Assembly (NCBI GenBank): GCA_900316165.1
Contig: ONBW01000014.1
Location: forward strand, 1-45,146
Direction of reading: 5' to 3'
DNA: 45,146 nucleotides
Source of the DNA: an uncultured Lachnospiraceae bacterium
GTDB taxonomy: Bacteria; Bacillota; Clostridia; Lachnospirales; Lachnospiraceae
Shown here piece after piece: positions 1 to 7,201 of the stretch (its first letter is position 1; every line of letters begins with the position of its first letter). The notes beneath the pieces are model-generated. The model had not been told where the DNA came from. It saw only the letters and a program-made list of their open reading frames with translations, and ran no database searches. The position numbers and the translations under genes were made by a program.

Positions 1-89
1 TATTGAAATCTTTATCAGCAAAAATTTTAGTCATGAAGCTATCTTATAGGATGGATTTCGAATAGTCAACCGGATTTTTAAAATAGTTC

Positions 90-117
90 TTGACAAAAAC
101 AATATATTTGATACAAT
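90..117 (+). promoter_or_regulatory. Sigma-A promoter upstream of the phosphatase gene
   Basis: TTGACA at 90-95 and TACAAT at 112-117 with a 16-bp spacer. It would give a leader of nearly 190 nt before the phosphatase start. Nothing else coding was recognised in bases 1-310. Confidence 0.6.
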
Positions 118-310
118 TAATTTGTGTAAAATCTATAGTAAAGAAAAAGCCGGAATACAATAATCCAAGGAGCTTCCTGTATAATACAAATATAAGGAAT
201 TCCTAGGAAGGAAGGTTGAACCAAAGAATACCTCAATGTAAACTTTCATGAGAAGATGAAAAAGAAGATGGATTAGTGCCAGAGGAACAGAAGCACAGGA
301 AGGCTTGCAA

Positions 311-769
311 ATGAAGCACAGTATTATTTTTGTCTGCCATGGAAATATCTGTCGCAGCGTATCTGCCCAGTATATCATGCAGGATATGGTAGACAGGGAA
401 GGCGTTGCGGATGATTTTTTCATAGATTCAGCTGCGACATCAACAGAGGAAATCGGTAATCCGGTATATCCGCCAATGAAGGCAGTACTTGAAAACAAAG
501 GGATCCCTATCGGAGATCATAGAGCAAGGCAGCTTAGGAAAAGCGATTATGAAAAATATGATCTGATAATCGGAATGGACGAAGAGAACATGTATTATAT
601 GAGACTTATCCTTGGTGACGATCCGTGTCATAAGGTGCATTATCTGATGGAATACACGGACACACCGGATGCAAAGATAGAGGATCCCTGGTATACCAGA
701 AGATTTGCGCTGTGTGCAGATCAGATAGAGGAGGGATGCAGGGGATTATTGGAATTTCTTGCTTACTAG
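311..769 (+). CDS. Low molecular weight protein-tyrosine phosphatase
   Basis: Predicted cytoplasmic phosphatase of the low-MW PTP/arsenate reductase fold, 152 aa, a normal family length. The N-terminus carries the P-loop C-x5-R-S (CHGNICRS, Cys9 nucleophile, Arg15), and the C-terminal DPW (in IEDPWYT) supplies the general-acid Asp of the family. The ATG at 311 is preferred over the in-frame TTG at 305 because AGGAAGG ends 7 nt before it. The gene stands alone behind its own promoter. The physiological substrate cannot be told from sequence; family members act on tyrosine kinases or on small phosphoesters. Identity is firm at family level. Confidence 0.93.
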   Translation: MKHSIIFVCHGNICRSVSAQYIMQDMVDREGVADDFFIDSAATSTEEIGNPVYPPMKAVLENKGIPIGDHRARQLRKSDYEKYDLIIGMDEENMYYMRLILGDDPCHKVHYLMEYTDTPDAKIEDPWYTRRFALCADQIEEGCRGLLEFLAY

Positions 770-792
770 TGATCATGCTGAAAATAAAACTG

Positions 793-821
793 TTGCCTCA
801 GTTTTGCGCTCGTGTTAAAAT
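793..821 (+). promoter_or_regulatory. Probable promoter of the rubrerythrin gene
   Basis: TTGCCT (793-798), 17-bp spacer, TAAAAT (816-821). The -35 box is imperfect. No clear PerR-type dyad was seen next to it. Confidence 0.4.
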
Positions 822-910
822 ATCACTTAGGAGCTGAAATCATTCAGCATCAATCTGACAGCATTTATTTGCGGAAAAGCATGAAACGCTACGCGAAAGG
901 AGGAACTTTG

Positions 911-1552
911 ATGAAGTATGTATGTAAGGTCTGCGGTTATATCTATGAAGGAGATGAGCCGCCAAAGGAGTGCCCGAAGTGCCACAAGACAGATGTTTTT
1001 GTACCGTTGAATGAGAAGAATCCGTATGCCGGGACAAAGACGGAGAAGAACCTTTGGGAGGCCTTTGCGGGTGAGTCGCAGGCGAGAAACAAGTACACTT
1101 ACTTTGCCTCAGTTGCAAAGAAGGCAGGCTATGAGCAGATTGCCGCTCTGTTTTTAAAGACAGCAGATAACGAGAAGGAGCACGCAAAGCTCTGGTTCAA
1201 GGCACTTGGTCTTTTAGGCGATACTCCGGAAAATCTGGAGGCTGCTGCAAACGGCGAGAATTATGAGTGGACCGATATGTATGACCGCATGGCTAAGGAT
1301 GCGGACGCAGAAGGTTTCCATGATCTGGCAGAGCAGTTCCGCGGTGTTGCTGCGATAGAGAAGACTCATGAGGAACGCTACAGAAAGCTCCTTCAGAACG
1401 TTAAGGCACAGGAAGTCTTCAAGAAGAGTGAGGTAAAGGTCTGGGAGTGCAGAAACTGCGGTCACATCGTAGTAGGTACCGAAGCACCGGACATCTGCCC
1501 TGTATGCAAGCATCCACAGTCTTATTTCGAGGTACGCGCTGAGAACTATTAA
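911..1552 (+). CDS. Rubrerythrin with rubredoxin-like domains at both ends
   Basis: Non-haem di-iron peroxidase that reduces hydrogen peroxide in anaerobes, 213 aa, cytoplasmic. Three modules are visible. Residues 1-35 form a rubredoxin-like knuckle pair ([10 protein letters not shown] then CPKC). Residues about 45-165 form the ferritin-like four-helix domain with E-x-x-H style ligands ([27 protein letters not shown]). Residues about 180-213 form a second knuckle pair ([10 protein letters not shown] then CPVC). Classical rubrerythrin has the rubredoxin at the C-terminus and 'reverse' rubrerythrin has it at the N-terminus; this one has both. The start at 911 follows AAAGGAGG; the upstream in-frame ATGs lack a ribosome site. 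It lies near the glutathione peroxidase gene, which fits an oxygen-defence role. Confidence 0.93.
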   Translation: MKYVCKVCGYIYEGDEPPKECPKCHKTDVFVPLNEKNPYAGTKTEKNLWEAFAGESQARNKYTYFASVAKKAGYEQIAALFLKTADNEKEHAKLWFKALGLLGDTPENLEAAANGENYEWTDMYDRMAKDADAEGFHDLAEQFRGVAAIEKTHEERYRKLLQNVKAQEVFKKSEVKVWECRNCGHIVVGTEAPDICPVCKHPQSYFEVRAENY

Positions 1553-1614
1553 AGTGTATATGAAACCTCCGGAAACGACGGGACTTAGACGTTAAATAAT
1601 ATTTACATGAATGT

Positions 1615-1642
1615 AGGCTTGCCGAAAGGCAAGCCTTTATTT
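1615..1642 (+). terminator. Terminator after rubrerythrin
   Basis: Perfect 9-bp stem AGGCTTGCC/GGCAAGCCT with a GAAA tetraloop, followed by TTATTT. Confidence 0.8.
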
Positions 1643-1680
1643 GAGGTGATTATGGAGCAGATTTTTTTGGAGGTCTTTGA

Positions 1681-1890
1681 TTGAAGTACATTGTGGAGCG
1701 GATTTTAGAGCCGGATTATGGCTGTGAGGACAGAGCTGACGACTACGTGGCTATGGACAGAGTAGTTTTAAAAGCTGAAGACGGTCAGGAGATTTCTAAG
1801 AAGATTCCCGATAAGGAATTGTATGATAAGGACATAAACGAGGGCGACTGCGTGTATTTTGACAGTAAGAAAAAGATTTTAAAGGCTTAG
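1681..1890 (+). CDS. Small acidic protein of unknown function
   Basis: 69 aa, not recognised as a named family. It starts with TTG at 1681, 7 nt after a strong GGAGG (1669-1673); no ATG fits better. The product is soluble, without signal peptide or membrane segment, rich in Asp/Glu/Lys, and ends in FDSKKKILKA. It looks like a compact beta-rich domain (GDCVYFD near the end). It sits between two terminators, so it is probably its own transcription unit or read from rubrerythrin read-through. The good ribosome site and clean downstream terminator argue that it is real. Function unknown. Confidence 0.65.
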   Translation: MKYIVERILEPDYGCEDRADDYVAMDRVVLKAEDGQEISKKIPDKELYDKDINEGDCVYFDSKKKILKA

Positions 1891-1896
1891 AGCATG

Positions 1897-1935
1897 AAAA
1901 AAGCAGCGGAGTGCCCATCGCATTCCGCTGCTTTT
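1897..1935. terminator. Bidirectional terminator
   Basis: Stem of about 15 bp (AAAAGCAGCGGA half and its complement TCCGCTGCTTTT) between two convergent genes. A-rich on the left and T-rich on the right, so it can serve both strands. Confidence 0.85.
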
Positions 1936-1959
1936 CGCTGTATAGTCAGGATAAAAAAA

Positions 1960-2505
1960 TCAGATCAGCTTCTCGACTGCTGCGCGCACATCCTTCATAT
2001 CGGCGGTTGGCTCGAAGCGGGCAATGACATTTCCCTCGCGGTCAATGAGAAATTTGGTGAAATTCCACTTGATCTCGGAGTTATTCTTGTAATCAGGATC
2101 GATTTTCTTAAGCATAGTGCTCATAAGAAGAGCCTTTGGTCCCTTGCCGAATCCCTCGAAGGTCTTCTGGCTCTTGAGGTATTTGTACAGGTCAAGCGCA
2201 TTGGCACCATTGACATCGCTCTTCTTCATCTGGTCGAACTTTGTGTTGTATTTCAAAGTGCAGAATTCGTGGACCTCTTCATCGGTTCCTGGTGTCTGGC
2301 CGGCGAACTGGTTGCAAGGTACGTCGAGAATCTCAAGTCCCTTGTCATGGAACTCCTCGTAGATGCTCTCAAGATCCTTATACTGTGGAGTGAAACCGCA
2401 GCCTGTGGCAGTGTTTACAACAAGTACAACCTTGCCCTCAAAATCTTTCATCGGTAACTCTGAACCGTCTCTCTTTGTAACTGAAAAATCATAAAAACTA
2501 CTCAT
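1960..2505 (-). CDS. Glutathione peroxidase family protein (Cys type)
   Basis: Thiol peroxidase of the GPx fold, 181 aa, cytoplasmic. It reduces peroxides, in bacteria usually with thioredoxin rather than glutathione. The catalytic cysteine is Cys36 in the NTATGCGF motif, encoded by TGC, so it is not a selenoprotein. The second signature LDVPCNQFAGQ supplies the conserved Gln and a possible resolving Cys, and the W-N pair is in KWNFTKF. The start has an excellent AGGAGGT (complement of 2512-2518). A TTGACA/TATAAT promoter lies upstream. It converges on the small gene at 1681. Confidence 0.93.
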   Translation of the reverse strand: MSSFYDFSVTKRDGSELPMKDFEGKVVLVVNTATGCGFTPQYKDLESIYEEFHDKGLEILDVPCNQFAGQTPGTDEEVHEFCTLKYNTKFDQMKKSDVNGANALDLYKYLKSQKTFEGFGKGPKALLMSTMLKKIDPDYKNNSEIKWNFTKFLIDREGNVIARFEPTADMKDVRAAVEKLI

Positions 2506-2566
2506 GGCTTGACCTCCTGAAATAAATCCTGCGATAGATTATATACAATTAAATTTTATACAATGT

Positions 2567-2594
2567 ATTATACCAGAAGCATTCTAAATGTCAA
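2567..2594 (-). promoter_or_regulatory. Promoter of the peroxidase gene
   Basis: On the minus strand TTGACA (complement of 2589-2594), 16-bp spacer, TATAAT (complement of 2567-2572). The leader holds two direct copies of TATACAAT (2542-2549 and 2557-2564), which could be a regulator site. Confidence 0.75.
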
Positions 2595-2615
2595 GTGCTT
2601 TTAAGGGCTAGATAA

Positions 2616-2764
2616 AAAATAAGAGGTCAAGCGAGACCTCCTATTTTTCAAATGAATATATCAGCTGGAAAAGTGCCAGCAGGATTTTTTATTTGAGTCC
2701 GTAAAACAACGGACTCTTATATTTTTCAAAGAAAGTTTAATCGAGTCCGTAAAATGACGGACTC
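2616..2764. repeat. Three consecutive hairpins between gpx and uraA
   Basis: Hairpin 1 (2623-2640): GAGGTC/GACCTC with A-rich left and T-rich right flanks, a bidirectional terminator. Hairpins 2 (2695-2716) and 3 (2743-2764) are near copies of each other with GAGTCCGT/ACGGACTC stems and 6-nt loops, each followed on the plus strand by a T-rich run. They probably stop transcription leaving uraA or entering from outside. Their stem word GTCCGTAA also occurs in the 53-bp arrays. Confidence 0.6.
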
Positions 2765-2773
2765 AGTTTTTTA

Positions 2774-4144
2774 TTACATCGAGATATCTGACAGCTGTGA
2801 GTTGTCCTCGTCATCCTTTGAACTCGGGAACTTGTAGTCCTTTCCAGGAAGAATGGCGTTTAAGACGATACCGAAGATGGCTGCAAGAGCAAGTCCTGTA
2901 AGTGTGATTGAAACTCCACCAATCTCAAATGTAAGACCATTTGAGAATCCAAGGCCGGTTACAAGGATTACAGCTGCTACAATCAGGTTTCTTGACTTGG
3001 TCAGGTCGACCTGATTTTCAACGACGTTTCTGACACCGATGGCAGAAATCATACCATAGAGGATGAAGCTTATTCCACCGATTATTGAAGCCGGCAGAGA
3101 GCCGATGATTTCAGCGAACTTCGGTGAGAAGCTGAGGATAATGGCGTAGAGAGCCGCAAGTCTGATGACTCTTGGATCATGGACTCTTGAAAGCTCGAGG
3201 ACACCGGTATTTTCACCGTAGGTCGTGTTTGCAGGACCGCCAATGGCGCCGGCTAAAGCGGTTGCGAGACCGTCACCGATAAGGGTTCTGTGAAGACCTG
3301 GATCCTCGATGAAATTCTCACCGACAGTTGCAGAAATGGCTGTGATATCGCCGATGTGCTCCATCATTGTGGCGATGGCGATAGGAGCCATAACGAGGAT
3401 GGCAGTCAGGTCGAATTTGCAGAGAACGAACGGCTGAACTGAAACGAGCTTTGCTGACGCAGCACTTGAGAAATCAAGGATAGCTGAGCCGTCGGCGTTT
3501 GTCATTCCGGCCGCGTTAAATATGATGGCGCAGACATATGAGATCACAACGCCCATCAGGATAGGGATGATTTTGAACATACCCTTGCCCCAGACGTTGA
3601 AAATGATGATCACCGCCAGAGCGATCAGCGCTAAAAGCCAGTTGGTTGAAGCGTTTGAGATAGCTGAAGGCGCAAGTGAAAGACCGATGCACATGATCAT
3701 AGGACCGGTTACGACAGGCGGAAGGAATCTCATAACCTTTGCGACGCCTACGATTTTAATGATCAGAGCCAGTACCAGGTAGAGAAGACCGGCAACCACG
3801 ATTCCGCCGCAGGCGTAAGGAACCTTTTCGCCCATGGTCATATTCTTGTAGATACCGGTGTTTAGATTTGCAATCGTGGCAAAACCACCGAGGAAAGCGA
3901 ACGACGAACCAAGGAAAGCCGGAACCTTTCTCTTCGTTATCAGATGGAACAGCAGAGTTCCTACACCTGCTGCGAAAAGTGTGACCTGAACGGAAATGCC
4001 CTCTCCCTTGAAATACCCGTTAACTAAAATCGGAACGAGGATCGTCGCCCCGAACATCGCAAACATATGCTGCAGGCCTAGAAGCAGCATTTTCGGCCAG
4101 CCCAAAGTTCTGGCATCCTTAATAGCAACTGTTTTTGTGTCCAT
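2774..4144 (-). CDS. uraA: NCS2-family uracil/xanthine permease
   Basis: Integral membrane nucleobase:cation symporter, most likely for uracil, 456 aa with about 12-14 hydrophobic segments. Seen directly: an N-terminal LGLQHMFAMFGATILVP segment typical of uracil permeases (QHxxAMFGAT), the central MEHIGDITAIS stretch with the family Glu, and GGPANTTYGENTGV, the classic NCS2 signature. The ATG at 4144 is chosen over an upstream in-frame ATG at 4180 because AGAGAGG lies 6 nt before it. It is monocistronic, with its own promoter inside a 12-bp inverted repeat. Xanthine or another base cannot be excluded as substrate. The low-complexity acidic tail (SSKDDEDNSQ) is cytoplasmic. Confidence 0.9.
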   Translation of the reverse strand: MDTKTVAIKDARTLGWPKMLLLGLQHMFAMFGATILVPILVNGYFKGEGISVQVTLFAAGVGTLLFHLITKRKVPAFLGSSFAFLGGFATIANLNTGIYKNMTMGEKVPYACGGIVVAGLLYLVLALIIKIVGVAKVMRFLPPVVTGPMIMCIGLSLAPSAISNASTNWLLALIALAVIIIFNVWGKGMFKIIPILMGVVISYVCAIIFNAAGMTNADGSAILDFSSAASAKLVSVQPFVLCKFDLTAILVMAPIAIATMMEHIGDITAISATVGENFIEDPGLHRTLIGDGLATALAGAIGGPANTTYGENTGVLELSRVHDPRVIRLAALYAIILSFSPKFAEIIGSLPASIIGGISFILYGMISAIGVRNVVENQVDLTKSRNLIVAAVILVTGLGFSNGLTFEIGGVSITLTGLALAAIFGIVLNAILPGKDYKFPSSKDDEDNSQLSDISM

Positions 4145-4197
4145 TTTTTTCCTCTCTGAAAAAATGTGGTGAACCGTCATGCAGACCGGCTCTTTTG

Positions 4198-4246
4198 TTT
4201 ATACGAATTCCTGTTAAAGTATAAGTAAATTCGTATAAATATGCAA
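4198..4246 (-). promoter_or_regulatory. uraA promoter inside a 12-bp inverted repeat
   Basis: Minus-strand promoter TTGCAT (complement of 4241-4246), 17-bp spacer, TATACT (complement of 4218-4223). A perfect inverted repeat TTTATACGAATT (4198-4209) and AATTCGTATAAA (4228-4239) surrounds the -10 box, with arm centres 30 bp apart. This is the layout expected for a dimeric repressor. Confidence 0.7.
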
Positions 4247-4316
4247 TAGCAATATTGAAAGATCTTTCTTACCCTTTCACCCTATATACAAATGAGGGAG
4301 GGGAAATGTTGCAGAA

Positions 4317-4348
4317 GGCGTTTATTTTTTCATGAAAAAATAAACGCC
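4317..4348. repeat. 32-bp perfect palindrome of the TTATTTTTTC type
   Basis: GGCGTTTATTTTTTCA followed directly by its exact reverse complement. Related TTATTTTTC/GAAAAATAA pairs occur elsewhere in the window. It may act as a terminator for leftward or rightward transcription. The rest of 4247-4427 shows nothing further. Confidence 0.7.
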
Positions 4349-4427
4349 AATGGAAATCCTGTGTTGAGAAGGGAAATTGTGGCCGGGAAGCGGTTATTTT
4401 TCAAAAAAGTGTGAAGAATTTGTGAAA

Positions 4428-4470
4428 TTAGCACTCACCTCTTGACAGTGCTAACAAATCGTAGTATAAC
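4428..4470 (+). promoter_or_regulatory. CIRCE operator overlapping the hsp20 promoter
   Basis: TTAGCACTC (4428-4436), 9-bp spacer, CAGTGCTAA (4446-4454): the HrcA-binding CIRCE element with one mismatch in the right arm. A consensus promoter TTGACA (4442-4447), 17 bp, TATAAC (4465-4470) shares the right arm, so bound HrcA would block RNA polymerase. Confidence 0.9.
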
Positions 4471-4635
4471 TATAGTCGAAGGGTGAGGGAAGAAGGAAAA
4501 CGAAGAAGATGAAGCAAGGAGTTTCAGAAGAAATGAAGTGCTTCAAATGAAAACAGACGAAGCGATGAACTTCAAAGATTATGAGGTTTGCGCCTGATAG
4601 GCTATCAGGTGCCGTACAGAATGGAGGAATGACGT

Positions 4636-5094
4636 ATGTTTATGCCGAGTATTTTTGGAGAAAGTTTATTTGATGATGATTTTGATGACTGGTTTGATTT
4701 CAGGATGCCAAAGCTCCCTGATATCGACAAGAATCTCTATGGAAGACATGCTAAGAACATCATGAAGACTGATGTCAAGGAGAACGGCGACAAGTACGAG
4801 GTTGCTGTTGATCTTCCTGGATTTGATAAGAACGATGTAAAGGTTGAGCTCAGGGACGGCTATCTGACGATTGGCGCTCAGAAGGCTGTCAATAAAGAGA
4901 ACAAGGATGAAGGCAAGTACCTGAGAAAAGAGAGATATGAAGGTTCTGTCAGCAGGACATTCTACGTAGGCGAGGATGTTACCGAGAAGGACATCAATGC
5001 CAGCTACAAGAACGGTGTTCTGACTCTGGAACTTCCTAAGAAGGACCAGAAGCAGATTGAGGCTGACACCTCTCATATGATTGAGGTTCACTGA
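4636..5094 (+). CDS. Small heat shock protein, Hsp20/alpha-crystallin family
   Basis: ATP-independent holdase chaperone, 152 aa, cytoplasmic and normally oligomeric. The N-terminal arm (residues 1-45) is rich in Asp and Phe. The alpha-crystallin domain (about 45-140) contains VDLPGFDKNDVKVEL and the hallmark NGVLTLELPK near its end. The ATG at 4636 follows GGAGG (4623-4627) at 8 nt. The leader is about 160 nt. Control by HrcA is read from the CIRCE element on the promoter. It is followed by a strong terminator, so it is monocistronic. Confidence 0.95.
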   Translation: MFMPSIFGESLFDDDFDDWFDFRMPKLPDIDKNLYGRHAKNIMKTDVKENGDKYEVAVDLPGFDKNDVKVELRDGYLTIGAQKAVNKENKDEGKYLRKERYEGSVSRTFYVGEDVTEKDINASYKNGVLTLELPKKDQKQIEADTSHMIEVH

Positions 5095-5160
5095 TACCTC
5101 TGTTAATAGAAGTCCACTAATTACAGTTGTTCGTTAATCATAGTTTTCTCCTTTCTAGGG

Positions 5161-5188
5161 GCGGCGCGAAAGCGCCGCTCTTTTTTTG
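5161..5188 (+). terminator. Terminator of hsp20
   Basis: GCGGCGC/GCGCCGC stem with GAAA loop, followed by TCTTTTTTT. Confidence 0.9.
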
Positions 5189-5189
5189 T

Positions 5190-5672
5190 TGGAATCTGTC
5201 CGTGAGAATTCCTGGAATCTGACATACAGAAAAATAATTTGCTGGGATCTGTCCGTAAAAATCCCAGGAAACTGACATACAGAATTGAAAGAATACAGTT
5301 TCTGTACGTAATAACGCCAAGGAAGTTACATACATATTTATAGCTTGCTGGAATCTGTCCGTAAGAATTCCCGGAATCTGACATACAGAATTAAAAGATT
5401 ACGGTTTCTGTCCGTAATAACGCCAAGGAAGTTACATACATTTTTTAAGCTTGCTGGAATCTGTCCGTAATAATTCCCAGCAGATGACATACAGAAAAAA
5501 GATTTGCTGGAATCTGTCCGTAAAAATCCATAACATCTGACATACAGAATTTGAAGAATATGCTTTCTGTCTGTAATAACGCCCAGCAAGTTACATACAT
5601 TTTTAAAACTTGCTGGAATCTGTCCGTAAAAACCCGCCCAGCAGATGCGATATACCACGCAATTGCTGGGCA
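5190..5672 (-). repeat. 53-bp tandem repeat array A (inverted orientation)
   Basis: The anchor CTGTCCGTAA (with variants) starts at 5196, 5249, 5302, 5355, 5408, 5461, 5514, 5567 and 5620: nine anchors at exactly 53 bp. Two unit types occur: A (GCTGGAATCTGTCCGTAA) at 5196, 5249, 5355, 5461, 5514 and 5620, and B (TTTCTGTCCGTAATAACG) at 5302, 5408 and 5567. Each unit also holds GACATACAGA or TTACATACAT about 30 bp away. The last unit decays just before the MATE stop codon. Orientation is opposite to the other three arrays. No coding is supported here. Confidence 0.9.
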
Positions 5673-5687
5673 GCGGTTATTTTTTCA

Positions 5688-7073
5688 TCAGATGACCTTA
5701 TGACGAAGCCACGCCCCGCTCATGAAGCGGTGAATATAGATGATGCCGCGGATCGTCCAGTCGGTCATCATACCGATCCAGACAGCCATCGGGCCGAACG
5801 AGAAGGCGCGGATCAGAACGGTCGCGAGCACAACCCGGCAGAGCCACATCACAAGTGTCGAAACGACCATCGTAAACTTCACATCGCCCGCCGACCTCAT
5901 GCCGTATGCCGGAACGAACGCGCAGGTCCAGACAATCGGCTTTATCACAGAAATCCAGCCAAGCATATACATGCTGAGATTCACAGCACCGGTGGACAGC
6001 CCGGAAATCAGAAGCACCGGCTTTGCCAGCAGATAAACGGCAGTACAGCTGATGATGATAAGCAACTCGGCGTAAACGGACATTTTTACAATGTAATACT
6101 TCGCCTCTTCCTTCCGGCCCGCGCCGATGGTCTGCCCGACGACAGTCATCATCGCGATACCGGTGCCGATGCCGGCAATACCGTTTAGATTTTCAAAAAT
6201 AACCGTCATCGCCTCAGCTGACATCTGAACGGCAGTAAGTGTCGAAACTGACGACTGAATCGCAAGCTTTCCGAACTGGAACATTCCGTTTTCGATGCCT
6301 GAAGGTACACCGATCATCAGGATTCGATTGATCATTTTCAGATCTGGCCTTATTGCGAAATAATTCCTGATGACTATGTCCTGCTTTGGCCTGCGCAGTG
6401 ACGCGTAGATGACCACGAAACAGAAAATCCTGGAAAACAGCGTAGAAAACGCAGCTCCAGCGACTCCCATTTTAAATCCAAAAATAAGAACTGCGTTTCC
6501 TGCGATGTTCAGGCAGTTCGAGATCAGCGAAACTGTCATCGGGTATCTGCTGTTGCCGCCGGCTCTGAAAAATGCCGAGCCAGCCTGGAACAATGCAAAA
6601 AATGGAAATGAAAATGACGTGATCAAAAAATAAGAGACAGCGTACTCCATGACCTTCGGATCAGTCTGACCGAAAATCAGATGGAGAAGCGGAACTCTGA
6701 GAGTTATGCAGAAAACTGAGATAACAAGGCTTATGGCAAGCACTGTCAGTGCGACCTGCGCAGCAGCCTTGTTTGCATTTTTTCTATCGCCCTGTCCCAA
6801 GTACTGTGAGCAGACTATAGTTCCGCCGGTTGCCAACGCTGCGAAGACCTGAATCACGAGCGTATTTATCGAGTCGGCGAGCGAAACAGCCGAAACTGCC
6901 GCATCTCCGACCCTCGCGACCATCGTCGTGTCCATCATTCCCATGAACGAGTTCAGCAGCTGCTCAATGATAAGTGGCAGCATAATGGCCCACAGTTTAT
7001 TTTTTGTAAAAAGCAGATTCCCCCAATCGATTTTTGAGCTGTCGTAAAGCTTTGATTTTATTTTTGAAATCAC
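5688..7073 (-). CDS. MATE-family multidrug/metabolite exporter
   Basis: Inner-membrane cation-coupled antiporter, 461 aa, about 12 transmembrane segments in two MatE halves. The N-half has the family pattern PLIIEQLLNSFMGMMDTTMVARVG followed by QYLGQGDRKNANKAA; the C-half repeats it around VVGQTIGAGRKEEAKYY. Translation starts at a GTG (complement of 7071-7073) with only a weak AGGA upstream, so the start is moderately sure. Substrate unknown: MATE proteins export drugs, flavins or other cations. A cre-like operator covers its transcription start, which implies LacI/CcpA-type control. The stop codon lies directly beside array A. Confidence 0.9.
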   Translation of the reverse strand: MISKIKSKLYDSSKIDWGNLLFTKNKLWAIMLPLIIEQLLNSFMGMMDTTMVARVGDAAVSAVSLADSINTLVIQVFAALATGGTIVCSQYLGQGDRKNANKAAAQVALTVLAISLVISVFCITLRVPLLHLIFGQTDPKVMEYAVSYFLITSFSFPFFALFQAGSAFFRAGGNSRYPMTVSLISNCLNIAGNAVLIFGFKMGVAGAAFSTLFSRIFCFVVIYASLRRPKQDIVIRNYFAIRPDLKMINRILMIGVPSGIENGMFQFGKLAIQSSVSTLTAVQMSAEAMTVIFENLNGIAGIGTGIAMMTVVGQTIGAGRKEEAKYYIVKMSVYAELLIIISCTAVYLLAKPVLLISGLSTGAVNLSMYMLGWISVIKPIVWTCAFVPAYGMRSAGDVKFTMVVSTLVMWLCRVVLATVLIRAFSFGPMAVWIGMMTDWTIRGIIYIHRFMSGAWLRHKVI

Positions 7074-7117
7074 AATATATATCCTATTTAAGTGCTGGTC
7101 TGATTTTTAATCAGATT

Positions 7118-7166
7118 TATGTAAACGCTTACATAACCATTATACTATGATATTCTCAAATGTCGA
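7118..7166 (-). promoter_or_regulatory. MATE gene promoter with a cre-like operator
   Basis: Minus strand TCGACA (complement of 7161-7166), 16 bp, TATAAT (complement of 7139-7144). Immediately downstream TGTAAACGCTTACA (7120-7133) fits the cre consensus TGWAANCGNTNWCA at every position and extends to an 18-bp dyad (7118-7135). A LacI-family protein or CcpA bound here would sit on the start site. Confidence 0.8.
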
Positions 7167-7201
7167 CGAACATTTTTAAAAACAATCGGTTTACATGGAT
7201 T

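Noticed and set aside
1960-2505. Selenocysteine in the glutathione peroxidase
   Set aside because: The active-site codon is TGC (Cys), not TGA, and the frame is uninterrupted.
2774-4144. PyrR-type attenuator before uraA
   Set aside because: The leader has no anti-terminator/terminator pair or PyrR loop; only the inverted repeat around the promoter is seen.
5190-5672. CRISPR array
   Set aside because: There is no conserved repeat alternating with unique spacers. The whole 53-bp unit is conserved with two subtypes, and no cas gene is present.
5610-6188. Open frame antisense to the MATE gene, and similar ones at 11370-11990, 22530-23150 and 1894-2457
   Set aside because: Each lies opposite a well-supported gene and has low-complexity or unnatural composition.
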